The position numbers and the translations under genes were made by a program. The notes beneath the pieces are model-generated. The model was not told the DNA's origin and ran no database searches. It was given only the letters and a program-made list of their open reading frames with translations. Below, in pieces: positions 1 to 11,174 of a DNA stretch of 64,000 nucleotides (its first letter is position 1; each line of letters begins with the position of its first letter). Origin of the DNA: Sequoia sempervirens (Eukaryota > Streptophyta > Pinopsida > Cupressales > Cupressaceae); NCBI GenBank assembly GCA_007258455.2, contig VDFB02047230.1, positions 160,774,635-160,838,634 on the forward strand. Reading direction: 5' to 3'.

Positions 1-323
1 GTAGGTTTTTTAGTTGTTTCTTTGACATATTATGTTTTTCTAAAGCAAGACAAAACAAAATCTAAATTTGGCGCATCACCTTCTTTTACATTTTCATGTT
101 TTCCTTCTATCTCTTTTCTTTGTAACCTATTAGAGTATAATAATCATCTAAATTTCATAGTGTTGGGTTAGACCAACATAATTGCACTTAGTTTAGAAGA
201 AAAATCCGGCCTTCTCTAGAGACTTGACCTCAATTTGCAAGGTCTCACACCTTGAGGTCATTTCCATTGTGTCATTAAAACATTGAACTCTTGTTCAGTA
301 GCATGTAGTTTTATTTGACAATA
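1..323 (+). repeat. 3' end of the 5' LTR of the outer Ty3/gypsy element
   Basis: This is collinear with 32970-33291, the end of the 3' LTR. The end is placed near 323 because the 3' copy ends in CAACA, the inverse of the TGTTG that starts the 3' LTR at 31085; the left copy reads CAATA. Most of this LTR lies outside the window. Confidence 0.8.
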
Positions 324-328
324 GTTTT

Positions 329-346
329 TGGCATACTCGATGGGAC
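329..346 (+). other. Candidate primer binding site of the outer element
   Basis: Six bases after the inferred LTR end the sequence reads TGGCATACTCGATGGGAC. It starts with TGG, as expected for a match to a tRNA 3' CCA end. The matching tRNA is not certain, and the site may be mutated. Confidence 0.5.
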
Positions 347-494
347 ACAAGAAGTTTCATTTCACTCAGATTGAGAAGGTGCTACTACTCTCAATACTTC
401 AGTCTTGAAGATGCCCTAAGCAAGTACCTGGCGACCCTACAATCAAGGAAGAACTTTGCCTTCAAATTGGTGACATTGCTGCTACTCATAACTC

Positions 495-2250
495 TTGGTT
501 CAAGATCATACCTGCACATTCAAGCCAAGGATTCATACAAGATCATCTTCTATAGGTAATTTTAAATATATCCAGCTCTCATTTTCCACTTCAAGAAGAA
601 GTAGACAATCTATGTCACCTATAAGGAGGAATAGAAGCACAAGTCCTTCACCTAGAGCTCAATCTACAACACCCATGGGTAGAGTATTTCATACTAAAAC
701 ACCTTCTACCCATACAAATAGGACATTATTCCACATGGATTTACCTATAAATCAACCCTTTGTATCTTTTACTAGTGGTAGCCCCTTAATTTTGGCCCAA
801 AATAATGATATAGCAATCAATGCCTTGAAAATTATCCCTCATTTTAATAGTGAAACATCTACAAATCCAGTAGAACACATCATTGATGTAGAAAACATAT
901 GCTTTGTGCATGATGTCACATAAGACAACGTTCCTATTAGATTACTTGCCACTTCACTGAAAGGAAAAGATTTGCAGTGGTATAGAGGATTTCCACCTAA
1001 CTCAATTCATAGTTGGGATGAGTTGGGTGAGAAAATATGAAAACATTTTGAAGACAAGAGTGTCCATCTATCCTTGGTAGAACAACTAACAACAATGAAA
1101 AGATCACCTCATGAGTTCATAAGTGATTTCAATTATAGATTTCAAAAGATGGGATATAATTCCTATTTTGGTCAAGCCTTCTCCTGAGCATGCTTTCTTA
1201 TACTTCTTTAGAGCTCTTAATAGTGATATTGCTATTATGATCCAATCAATGGGTGGTACTACCTTACCAGATGCATATGATGTTGCTATAAGGGAAACAA
1301 ATTGCTTAATTCAAGCTAGGAAGATAGCTCCTAGGCCATCAATGCCTCTATTTCCAAAGCTTCCTTCGCAACCAATGGTAGCCCCTATTCCAGTGGTCCC
1401 CACATACCAACCTTCTACTTTTTTTGCACTTCTAAAATATTTGACTACCTTGCTCCGAAATATGAACAATAGGTTAATAGCATTGGATAGGAAAAAAATC
1501 CAAAACAATAGGCCTTATTAGCCTCAAAATAAAGGTTATCAACAAAATAGACCACCTTATCAGGGATAAAATTAGTGGAATCATGCTAAGCCTTTGAATA
1601 ACATGCATACACTTGCTGCTAGAACTTCTAAGGCTTTGGTTCCAATGAAAAATAATCTAGCACAAGAGTAGGAGTGGTGTTACCCTTGTGAGAAAGCTCA
1701 TAATCAAAATTCTTATCAAAATGGAGAGTTTTTGCAAACCCTAGTGGCTCAAAATGAAACCTCTACTTCAAAGCAATAGACTAGCATGAACCAAACATCT
1801 ACAAGTAATCAGAATTATGCATGGGGTGACTCTTCATTTGTAATTTGGCGTAAAGAAGATTTTTGTGGTGTAAATCAAGCAGGTGATGATACAGTAGCCC
1901 AAAATACAAGATCAAAGAAAAGAGCAATGGAGGGTGGTGCATCTTCCATGATTGGGTAGGCATCAGTCTCTCAACAGCCTCAACCAAGTGTGAATGTTGG
2001 ACCAATAGGTAGAACAACAAAGATTCCATAATCAAATCAGCCTCTTAATAGGCCTAAACAAGTGGTGGAGCAGCCTAAGATCACACAAGCAACAAGAGTT
2101 GAACTTGTTCCAAGGGTTCCTTCTAAAGCTAATTATCTTCCTTTCAACATAATGGAGAAAATGAAGATAGACAATTTGAACATTACTATATGTGAGGCTC
2201 TATCTATCCCATCACAGGGATTTTCTACACTAGGCTTTGAAGGAACATAA
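495..2250 (+). pseudogene. Decayed gag of the outer Ty3/gypsy element
   Basis: Gag would form the particle around the element's RNA. Open pieces at 495-923, about 925-1180 (after a stop), 1123-1521 and 2062-2250 give a retrotransposon Gag pattern. There is a basic, Ser-rich N-terminus, then a capsid-like stretch containing 'LATSLKGKDLQWYRG' and 'SWDELGEKI', then 'HEFISDFNYRFQKM', and a Pro-rich linker. Near 1680 there is a remnant of a CCHC knuckle (CYPCEKAHNQNSY) in which the last Cys is Tyr. At least one frameshift near 1150 and several stops break it. The assignment rests on the order of parts and the zinc-knuckle remnant. Confidence 0.7.
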
Positions 2251-2302
2251 ACACATATATGATGCACAAGGAAAGGAGTAGCCTACTCCATCAATCAGAC
2301 TA

Positions 2303-2890
2303 GTGCAACCCCAAAAAGAGGAAGGAAATCCAAACAAAATTAGTAAGCCACCTCCTTTCTATCTTTCTTTAATTACTAGAGATCATATAGTGCATAATTG
2401 TATGATAGAATTAGGGGCAAGTAGTTCAGTCATGCCTAAGGGGATTGTTGACATGCTTGGTATCAAGTATGAACCGATGGATATAAAAGTTTTACAATTG
2501 GATGGCATTGTTGTCAATATAGTGGGAGTAATTAAAAACTTAAAGTTTTCCTTGCATGCATGTCCTAGCTATGATGTGTTGCAAGAAATTTTAGTCATAG
2601 ACCTTCCTACTCATTTTTCCATCTACTTGTCTATGGATTTCATAGCTAAGATAGGCAGGTATTTATCTATTGATTGGTCTCACATGATATTTAAAACTAG
2701 ATATGGTACTAAGACAGCCATCAAATTTGAGCCCATAGCAAAGGATCATCTAGTGCCTTACACTCCTAGTCCAATAAACATGAATTGTATGTTGCATGAG
2801 CAAAAGGAGGAGTGCTATGTTCATGAGCCCACTAATCCAATAGAGGAGGTCCCTAATTACTTGTTGGATGAATGGAGTAATGCTTTATAA
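2303..2890 (+). pseudogene. Decayed retropepsin-like protease of the outer element
   Basis: A single open stretch of about 195 residues carries a retroviral-type aspartic protease fold. 'HNCMIELGASSSVMP' sits where plant Ty3/gypsy proteases have a D-L-G-A-S catalytic loop, followed by 'GIKYEPMDIKVLQLDG' and 'FSIYLSMDFIAKIG', which resembles the usual I-L-G-R-D/P-W segment. The catalytic Asp is replaced by Glu (ELGAS), so the enzyme would be impaired or dead even though the frame is long. It lies between gag and the RNase H-like region, as expected for pol. Confidence 0.75.
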
Positions 2891-2989
2891 TTTGACCCAC
2901 TTACCGAAGCTGAAATAAAGGAGACTGGTCTTTACACCTATTGCATTCATGAAGAGAATGCTCCTATCCCTAATCTCATAAGAACTCAG

Positions 2990-3560
2990 GAGGATTTTGA
3001 GGGATTGCGGAAGATGTTTTCTAATGGTTCTAGAAATAGGAATGGCATTGGTCTTGGTGTAATGTTAGTATCTCCAGGTAGGGAGAAGTATTATTTCTCT
3101 TTTAGGATTCAAATTAGTTGCACTAACAATGTGGATGAGTATTAAGCACTCATCCAAGGTCTCCAACTTGCACAAAAAATAAACATCAAATTGCAAGTTT
3201 TTGGTGATAATGAATTGGTTGTTTATCAAGTATGAACTCAAAGCTCAACCAAGAATAATCTTCTCAAATCCTACAAGTTTGGGATTTTGGATTTAATTGA
3301 GGGCATTGAAGATTTTAACATCCAAACAACTCCAAGAAATCAAAATAAATATGTTGATAGACTTGCAATAGTTGGTGCTCAGTTTTACATACCAACATGT
3401 ATTGCAAGTAAAAAGGAGTAGCATATAAGACTTATGGTGAGGCATGTTGTTCCAGATAATCAAGATCACTGGCAAGTCTTTGATAGTGACCAACAGATAG
3501 TGAATTTTTTGCAAGATGAGGCAAAATTTTCTAAAAGAAATTAGTCTAAGTTGCAAAATC
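2990..3560 (+). pseudogene. Archaeal-type RNase H domain upstream of RT
   Basis: The translation contains 'NGIGLGVMLVSPGREKYYFS', then 'CTNNVDEY', a stop, 'ALIQGLQLAQKINIKLQVFGDNELVVYQV' in shortened form, and later 'NQNKYVDRLA'. These match the ordered motifs of the plant archaeal-like RNase H: G-x-G-x-V-L, C-T-N-N-x-A-E-Y-E-A-L, G-D-S-x-L-V-x-x-Q, N-x-x-A-D-x-L-A. The active-site Glu position is next to a stop (DEY then TAA) and the last Asp survives as VDRLA. It lies after protease and before RT, while the usual gypsy RNase H follows RT at 17430-17880. The element therefore carried two RNase H domains. Confidence 0.75.
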
Positions 3561-3583
3561 AGTATGGTGATCAGATTCTATAG

Positions 3584-3846
3584 TTGAGTAGCAACAAGCT
3601 ACCAAATGGTCTTATCACCCTTGAAGGTATTTTTAACCCTAATGATCAGCTAAATCATAAAATGATGAACTTAGCTATAAAGAAGGGTGACTTCAAGCCA
3701 ATTGAGATTTTAAAGGGCAAGTTTTTAAACTTGGGAAAGGTATGCTCTACTATTGAATACTATGTTTTCATAGATCTTTGAAATAGATACAATGATGTAG
3801 TTGCTTGGACTTATGAATACTTAAAGGGTTTTGACCTAGGAATTTC
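3584..3846 (+). pseudogene. Pol linker and N-terminal edge of RT, outer element
   Basis: An open piece at 3584-3781 ends in a stop and is followed in frame by 'NRYNDVVAWTYEYLKGFD'. This resembles the segment before RT in plant Ty3/gypsy Pol (typically x-Y-x-D-V-F-A-W-S-Y-E-D-M-P-G-L-D). The frame stops where the solo LTR begins at 3852. The continuation ('HTIELDPDAKPIRE') is found just after 16585. Confidence 0.7.
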
Positions 3847-3851
3847 CCAAC
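3847..3851 (+). repeat. Left target-site duplication CCAAC
   Basis: CCAAC directly precedes the TG at 3852. The same five bases follow the CA that ends at 16580 (16581-16585). This fixes the borders of everything between as inserted DNA. Confidence 0.85.
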
Positions 3852-5008
3852 TGTTTAATAGAAAAAGTAGGGTTTACCACCATGAAATGACAAGATGATA
3901 AAGCACTAGATGTTTTTCTTATTAAAAGAATAAATTATTAGGGCTAAAAGATGCCAATAAAATTAAAAAATGATACCTAAATGTTATAGCAACTATGAGG
4001 GAAATTTTTAGAGCATAAAAAGCTATGTACCTAGCCAAAAAGTTGTTTTTAAGCCACAAAGGACTCATTCAACTTTAGTAGCGAATGGGTCCTTTTAGGA
4101 TTTTGGAAAACTGACTTATGGGTCTTGTACTTCAATGTTTTCACTCTCAATTCCCAGGTTTTTAGCTCTCGAAAGTCAAGGATTAATTCTGTAGAACTCT
4201 TTCCGTGATCTTGTAATAAAGGTGGAAACTTTGCAACTTGACAAATTTTGCAATTTTGCTCCAAATCTTGCTCTTCAACTTGTAAATCTACAATCACACA
4301 CTCAAGAGGAAGAAAAACTTGATCTTTGTTAGGGGACAAGGGTTTTCCTTGGTCAAACCCTTTTTAGGTAATTAAGCTAATTGATGAAATAAATGAATAG
4401 AAGCATGAAACATGAAATATGTAATTGATATCACCTTGGATGATGTCTTGTTTAACAAATTTGCAAACTAACATGTAGTGGCCATGAAGAATGTAGATTT
4501 TGGATCCTTGAAAATGATGTGAACAATGCTTGCAAGAAGATCTTCAATGCTACATCCACTTCTTTAGCTCAACAACATGAATGAATGTATAAAACCATTA
4601 ACATGATGAACTGATCTTAAATTGCTACAGTAAAATCTTCTAATTTTCCTTGAAATTCCTTGTAAATGCTCTTTAAATGCTCTTGTAGACTCAAATTTTC
4701 TCTAAGGATTCTCTCTCAAAGTTGCTAGGTGAAACAATATGGATTAACCCCTTATTTATACTAAATTAGGAGATTAACCCTGAAAGTCAAAGAATTAAAA
4801 CTGACACCAGATCTAGGAAGAAAAATAATTAAATTCTTGCCAGAATGAAATTCAAAAAGGGGGGTATCATTAAGGAAGGACCCATTGACCACCATGGGTG
4901 AATGGGTCATGACTCATTTTTCTAGGACCTAACCCTAGGGGATTGAAAGAGGGCTAAATACCCATTCTGGATCAGTTGAGAAAGGGAGGTCCTATTAAAT
5001 GAGGACCT
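3852..5008 (+). mobile_element. Solo LTR (family A), left part
   Basis: It starts TGTTTAATAGAAAAAGTA. The far end at 16580 reads TACTTTTTCCATTACTACA, an imperfect inverse, and a CCAAC duplication flanks both. No coding sequence lies between except the later gypsy element (5009-16075), so the simplest reading is a solo LTR of about 1.66 kb split by that insertion. It is related, at a distance, to about 40353-41960: both share 'gttttccttggtcaaaccc' and its surroundings. It contains two short hairpins (4058-4095, 4879-4908). Confidence 0.75.
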
Positions 5009-5933
5009 TGTTGGCCTCCTACAATGGTTTGATAACTAAGTCCTTACAACCATGATTCAAAGATTGGATATCTAACCTGAATAGCTATTTCAATCATCAT
5101 GAAGGTGAATTTAACTTTTCAACCTAGGGACATGAACTTGAAATGGGTTAGCACAGTATGTGCACTAAGAACTCAAGTAGCCATTGCATTCTATAGCTAA
5201 GAAACACAATACTGAAAGTAACTGGCCTGGAAAGGAATAAAGCAAATGCTAAACATCAATCAACAACTATGCTAAGCTGAAATGTGTAACAAGAATGAAA
5301 ATCTGAGCAACAAATAGGAAACTAATCTATCTAATTTGGCTGCAAGAATAGTCACAAAATGAAGTAACTGGCCTGGAAAGGAATAAAGCAAATGCTAAAC
5401 ATCAATCAACAACTATGCTAAGCTAAAATGTATAACAAGAATGAAAATGTGAGCAACAAATAGGAAACTAATTAGACATGTAGGTCCAAATGCATATCCA
5501 ACACAACAGTAATGCCCATGCATGCTCAATCATTAAGGTCCACTACAAGGTAGTTAAGTTTAATTACATGAAGAATCTCTTATCGTCGACTACCTTTGAC
5601 TTGGGGTGATTCGTCAACTTGATGTTATGTTGCATGCCCAACTGGCGGTGTCTTCCTCAACTTAGCACATTAAATTTGCATGGCAAAGTTAGTATGCATA
5701 ATAATTGCACATCTATAACCACTCTAAAGAACATTCATTAACCACATGCAAAATCAATTAACCCACATAATATGGAAAATGTCATTAAAGCTTACAGAGA
5801 TAGGATAATATCAAATATCAATGGTTTGAGGGAAACATTATGCAAATACCAACATTTAATCATCATAGTTCATGACATCAACTAGCAAATAGACTATAGA
5901 TTCTATCCAAAACTAGACCAAAAACTAGGCTCA
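5009..5933 (-). repeat. 3' LTR of the minus-strand gypsy element
   Basis: This matches 14937-16075 but has been rearranged. A unit of about 146 bp repeats once (5217-5325 and 5363-5472, sharing 'taactggcctggaaaggaat'). A stretch present in the other LTR (roughly 15290-15590) is missing. It ends GGCTCA directly before the polypurine tract. Confidence 0.8.
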
Positions 5934-5952
5934 TAACTCCCCCCAACCTAAC
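5934..5952 (-). other. Polypurine tract of the minus-strand gypsy element
   Basis: On the minus strand the sequence just before the 3' LTR reads GGTTGGGGGGAGTTA. This is the expected primer site for plus-strand DNA synthesis. A near copy occurs again at about 8829-8844. Confidence 0.75.
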
Positions 5953-6202
5953 ATTTTGCTGGTCCTCCAGCAGGGGAAGAGTTGTTCTTCTGCTTGGTCA
6001 AAGCTCTAAAAATTGCAATTGAGAGCTATCCAACATCAATGGTTGCAGTGCATGAATCAGGGTCCCAATAGAATCCTCCCAATCTTTCAAACTTGTTCCA
6101 TCTCTACTTCTCTACAACAATTTCATACTGGTAGAATCTTAATTTTGACATGGGCCACATGAGCATGGGTGGTTGGAAAGTCAGGGGAAGCCAAAGTCGC
6201 TC

Positions 6203-8500
6203 CTATGTTCTCCCAATTTCAATATACCTATCAATTATTTTTAGTGTTGCAACATAATTATGGATGGAATGAGGCTTAACCTGTTTCAGCTCATTAGTTA
6301 AACTATTCCATCTTTTTGATAAACATCTCCTCATGGTTTCCCCCTTTACTATTGTATTTACCTCATACTCACTATAAAATTCCTCAATCCAAGGAATAAT
6401 CCTATTGCCATAACTTGTTCTGAGCAACATTCTATGCCATTCTCTGTAAATATTCCTTGGGTTGCTTGATTCAACTCTAACAAGTAGAGGGATATCAGAC
6501 TCCAATTTCTTATAAGCACCATGTTGTTGTCCCCAACTAATCTCATTTTTTACCCAAGACATAAATGCTCTCAATTGAACATCCCCAACATACAATAGTG
6601 GATTCCAATCATGGTCTTTTGTGACAACATAATTATGCAACTAAAATTCACATAGCAAATTCTTCATTTCAAGTGAGACAATCCTATAAGCATTGAAGAA
6701 TTCGATGGGGGTGTCAATAGAAGGATTCAAACCTGAGGAAATTCTTGACATCTTAAAAGAGAGATATTTCTCTTTAGGAGTAGAGCATAGACCCTTGGAG
6801 GGGCCCTACATTCCAAAATATGTGGTGTCAAAGCTGCCATGTCTCCACCCTCTACTTTAGGGTGGCAATTTCTGCATTTTTATCCTCAATCTCTTCATCC
6901 CTCTTTTGAGTTTCCTCCTTCAATTTTCAATTTTCCTTTTTCCATTCTTCCTCTCTTCTTTGTATTTCCTTCCATAAATTTAAAATTATTGTATGTAATG
7001 TAAAATCAGGAGGATTATGGATTCCTACCAATATTTTTGGTGGTGGCTCCTCATATGGCACTATCTACGTGGACTCAGGCTATCCAATTATCTTTGGCTA
7101 TAGGGGTGTTGTTACTTCTTCTACTTATTATTGCTACAGGGACTCTTGTTCTTGTTGTGGCTATAGGAACTCCTACTCTAGTTCTGTCTGTTGCTGTATG
7201 AATTCTTTCTCATGCTACAAGACCTCTTGCTCATGTTGTAGGAAGTACTGATTTTCCTCCAATTCTTCTACAATGTTAGCAAGATTGGCTAGTGTTATAT
7301 TGATTGCTCTCCTAAACATGTCTTCTTCTTCTTCAACATTCTCCTGCTCCATTGGAACTTTAGGGTCCTCATGTGAGGTCTCACTAGGTTTAGGGATTTC
7401 CTATTGAGGCATACCAATCACAGGCCTAGTTGGTCTCTCATGTTTTCCTTTGGCTGCAGGATGAACAATATCAACTTTCCTCTTCTTAGAACTTGACATT
7501 TTTCTTTCTATAAGCCGTGTTTTAACCTTCCCTTTTCTTGTTTCTACTTCTCTCTGTTGTGCTCTAGTTTTCATCAGGGTTTCAAGTGAAGTCTCATCAT
7601 TAGAATATGAAGAAGAGATTTATTTTTTTGACTGCTCTGTTCTAGAAGAACTAATTTCTATGGTTTCTTTTGCTACAGGAGGATTCACACTAGAGCCAAC
7701 ACTAGAGGTTGAAGCACTAGGAATGGCTTTAGTCATGCTTAGTCTCCTGCTAGACCTACAAGATTGAGGCAAATCCCTAGGTTACAACTGCTTAGGTCTA
7801 ATTTTATCAAAATTTATAAACTCTTCCCAAGTCATCCTAGATACATCATGCAAAGAATTTTCAACTAAAAATTTGATTAGGCAATGGTGGGAGACAGAAT
7901 TATCCCTACTTTTTTGGGTCTCAACTGCCATGATTGAGAGAAGATTGTAAAACACATTAGGAACATTCATCCTCCTTTCGTGCCTCATGTGATTCAAAAT
8001 ATTGAAGGGGATAGAATGCAAATTTTACTGGCGACCCTCACAAGTGATGTATTTGATAACATACACAACTATCTACTTCCATTTCTCAAGCAGAGACATT
8101 CTCTTTGCACGCTATTTGTCTATGCTGAATGGGGGGTCGTTCGACTCTATAAACTCAGCTCTAGCTAATCTGGCATCTTTGGAAGTAGGGTAATTTTCAA
8201 CATTAGTAGGTAACCCTGTGACCTCTGCAATTTTTTCCTTTGTTGCCACAAATTCCAACCCTTTTATTGTGGCTTTTCCTTTTGAAAATGTCTAGGAAAA
8301 TTCAAGGGCAGTGCTTTCATCAAAGCCATCTAGCTTCAAGAAGTAGTCTAACCATCCACAGTCTCTAAATTTGGCTAGGCATTGTGCATCATGCAATAAA
8401 ATATCATGCACCGTGGGTTCATTTTGAATTAACCCACCTCCCATAGTTTGTGATCAAACAAATGCTCTGTAACTTCTTTCTTGTAATTCCTGTCTGCAAA
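6203..8500 (-). pseudogene. Extra ORF in the envelope position, unknown function
   Basis: Downstream of integrase on the minus strand, pieces of one long protein can be followed through stops and frame changes from about 8500 to 6203. They include 'MAVETQKSRDNSVSHHCLIKF', shortened here, at 7782-8021, a basic Ser/Lys-rich middle (about 7450-7700), an acidic and Glu-rich stretch near 7330, and a final open piece of 145 residues at 6203-6640. I see no clear signal peptide or membrane anchor, so calling it an envelope gene would be a guess. Position alone suggests the extra ORF of Athila-like elements. The part at 7900-8350 looks like a conserved domain often seen in plant retroelement ORFs, but I cannot name it. 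Confidence 0.5.
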
Positions 8501-8828
8501 TTGAGTGCACTTTCCTATAGTATCTACTAAATTCTAGTACCAACCTACTAAATTTCTAGTGCTAATGTCAACGGAATTTCCTTTCTTTTGTTTTGCGACC
8601 GTGGCTCTTCAACTCAAGATTATGACAGGGTCAATAATGGCAAGAAAGAGTGATAAAGGATAATTATGATAGGAAGAAATTTCTGCTGCAATTATTGTCA
8701 CTTCACACATGGAAGTCGTCCTTTCACTTGGATTTCAAATCAGCTCATTTTAAATATTTTGATGTAGCCTGGTATGAATTGACACATGGGAAATAAATTC
8801 ACAAAATATTTACATCTTTTTCTTTCTA

Positions 8829-8844
8829 TTCCCCCCAACCCAAA
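8829..8844 (-). other. Internal polypurine-like tract
   Basis: The minus strand reads GGGTTGGGGGGAATAG here, sharing GGTTGGGGGGA with the tract next to the 3' LTR. It lies in the non-coding spacer between integrase and the extra ORF, 5 bp from an 18-bp perfect palindrome (8850-8867). Confidence 0.6.
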
Positions 8845-8849
8845 TTTGG

Positions 8850-8867
8850 ACATGTGTCGACACATGT
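8850..8867. repeat. 18-bp perfect palindrome ACATGTGTCGACACATGT
   Basis: This dyad lies in the spacer between integrase and the extra ORF, next to the internal polypurine-like tract. The role is unknown. A protein-binding or promoter element for the downstream ORF is one possibility. Confidence 0.7.
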
Positions 8868-9248
8868 GAAATGGGAGTGGTGTTTTGATAGGGAATAATG
8901 GCATTTATGTGAATGTCTATACTAATGTATAGTGACTAAATGAACACACTTAAAAGATGATTAAAGATAGTAATTAATGTGCACATACTTGAATGTGTGG
9001 AAGATTTGTTGCAAAGATTGTGGATAAAGTAATGCTCACCATTTTGGAGAATAAATTGAGCAATAAATGAAGTGAAATGAGGTGAGGTAGAATGATGTGA
9101 TGGAAAAGAGAGAATGGCGGTGATGGATGGGCAGATGGGCGGATGACAAAGAAATGGACTTCCACGTAAGTGAAAGTGTTTATTATGAAAATTACGTAAA
9201 AAGGAGGGACACTAGGTCCACTGCCTTCAATTGTAGGAAGCTCAGGTG

Positions 9249-10550
9249 CTAAATGTTGGGTGAATTGTTGCAGGAACTCTTCTTTGGAAGTTGTCTTGTG
9301 GTATAACTTGAGGTGATGACCATTGACAAGTAATTTAAACCTGAGAGGGAAATGGTGGTAAGTTGAACAAATCCATTAGGAAAGACCTCAACAACTTCGT
9401 GTGGGCCTAGCCACCTTGTCTGCAATTTGCTTGTATTGTCATGGTATCTTGAATCATAGAGCAAGGCCTAATATCTTGGTTTGAATTTCTTATCCTTGAT
9501 GAATTTTTCATGCCACTTGATCCTCTGATTCTGCACTACTTTTGTATGTTGTACGGCTGCTCTTCTTATCTCATCCAAAAAATTTATCTACATGATTCTT
9601 TCTCTCTGTGCATCAGAAATATCCATCCCTAAATTTACTACAGTTCACAGAGTCTTATATTCAAATTCAATGGGAATCATAGTTGTCTTCCCATACTATA
9701 ACTCAAATGGGGTGAAACTTGTAGTTTTTTTCCAAGTTGTCCTATAGGCCCAAACAACTTCTAGTAATATGTTTTCCCAATACTTTCTATGGATAGCCAC
9801 TGTTTTAGTCAAAATGGCTTCAATTTCTTTGCCGGTCACCTCAACTTGGCCATTAGCTTGGGGATGATAAGGAGTAGACTTCTTGTGCCTTATGTTGTAC
9901 TCATTAACTAGTGCTGCAACAAGAGTTGATGTAAATTGAGCTCCTTGATTAGTCACTATTTCTCTTCGAACTCCATATCTTGTGAACATCTCCTCATAAA
10001 GAAAATCTGCAACTTTTTTATCTCTTGCATGCTTCATGGCCTTAACTTTTACCCATTTTGTCACATAATTAGTGCATACCAATATATAAGACTTACCATT
10101 TGATGGAGGGTCAATTGGTCCCACAAAATCCAATCCCCACTTGTCAAAGGGAGTAATTACTACCTGAGGGAACAGTGGAATCTCATCAGACCTAGTTGGT
10201 TTTCCCATTCTTTGACATCTATCACATTTTTTGGTATACCTTCCTGCATCCTTGTGGAGTGTTGGCTAGTAATAGTCTATGTTCAAAACCTTCATTGTTG
10301 TCCTCTTTGCTGCAAAGTGTCCTCCATATGGTTCGTTGTGACATGCATGCAAGATGCCATATGTCTCATCCTCTCTGACACATATCCTCATGACATGGTT
10401 TGGTTTAGTAGAAAACAAACATCCAACAATCCAAGAGAAAGGAAAATATTTTTCAATGAGTGCCCTTTTCTCTTTTGGGGAAGTGAGAAGGAAATATACC
10501 TGTGACCAAGTAATTGGCTATGTTAGCATACCAAGGTGTTTGTACACTGA
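9249..10550 (-). pseudogene. Integrase of the minus-strand gypsy element
   Basis: Integrase inserts the DNA copy into the host chromosome. Reading down the minus strand: an HHCC zinc-binding module (His pair near 10330-10360, 'KKCDRCQRMGKP' at about 10200), then the core in the open piece 9696-10208. There 'WGLDFVGPI' supplies the first Asp, 'VTNQGAQFTS' has Asn where the second Asp should be, and 'GKEIEAIL' supplies the Glu. A C-terminal piece lies at 9249-9464 with 'LQTRWLGPHEVVEVFPNG', the GPY/F-type module. The D-to-N change in the DDE triad would abolish catalysis. The frame is broken between modules. Confidence 0.85.
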
Positions 10551-10599
10551 GGGAGAATAGATGATCACTACGAAAAGAGTCATCTATAGGCTAATTGTC

Positions 10600-11156
10600 T
10601 TATGATATAGTTAGCCTTGAAAGAAAATCTACAACAACATTGGCCTTCCCTGGCTTATCCACAATGGTTATATCAAACTCTTGCATCAACAATAACCATC
10701 TTGCCAATCTACCTGTGATCAAAGGTTTATTCATGAGATCCCTAATGGCTACATGATTAGTGTGCACAAATATTTGGTAGCCTATTATGTAATGTCTGAA
10801 TTTGTTTAGTGCATAGATTACTGCCAACATCTCTTTCTTTGTCACTGTATAATTGAATTCATCTCCTTGTAAATTTTTGCTAACAAATTAAATAAAATTT
10901 TCAATAGTTCCCTCTTTCTATCCTAAGAATTATCCTATGGCATAATCTGATGCATCAACATTGATGTGGCAAGGAAGCTCCCAATTAAGCCCTTTGAGTA
11001 CATGACATGAGTTAAGGCTGCCTTCAAGCTAGAAAATTCCTTGTCACAAGCTTCAGTCCATTGAAATTCAACATCTTTAGTGAGAAGAGTGTAAAATGGT
11101 GCTACTACCTTGCTGAAATCCTTGATGAAATGCCTATAATATCCTGCATGACCCAA
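10600..11156 (-). pseudogene. RT thumb and RNase H of the minus-strand gypsy element
   Basis: The piece at 10935-11156 ('GHAGYYRHFIKDFSKVVAPF') is the well-known segment after the RT palm in Ty3/gypsy Pol. The piece at 10600-10845 ('TKKEMLAVIYALNKFRHYI', 'VHTNHVAIRDLMNK', 'RLARWLLLMQEFDI') is the gypsy RNase H, with the Glu of KKEML and an Asn in place of the third Asp of the usual T-D-H motif. Frame breaks separate the two pieces. Confidence 0.85.
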
Positions 11157-11174
11157 GAAACTCCTAACATCCTT

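Noticed and set aside
7069..7251. Plus-strand open stretch rich in Cys and Ser (about 60 residues), resembling a secreted cysteine-rich peptide
   Set aside because: It is antisense to the extra ORF of the minus-strand gypsy element. The Cys spacing is irregular and it has no signal peptide.
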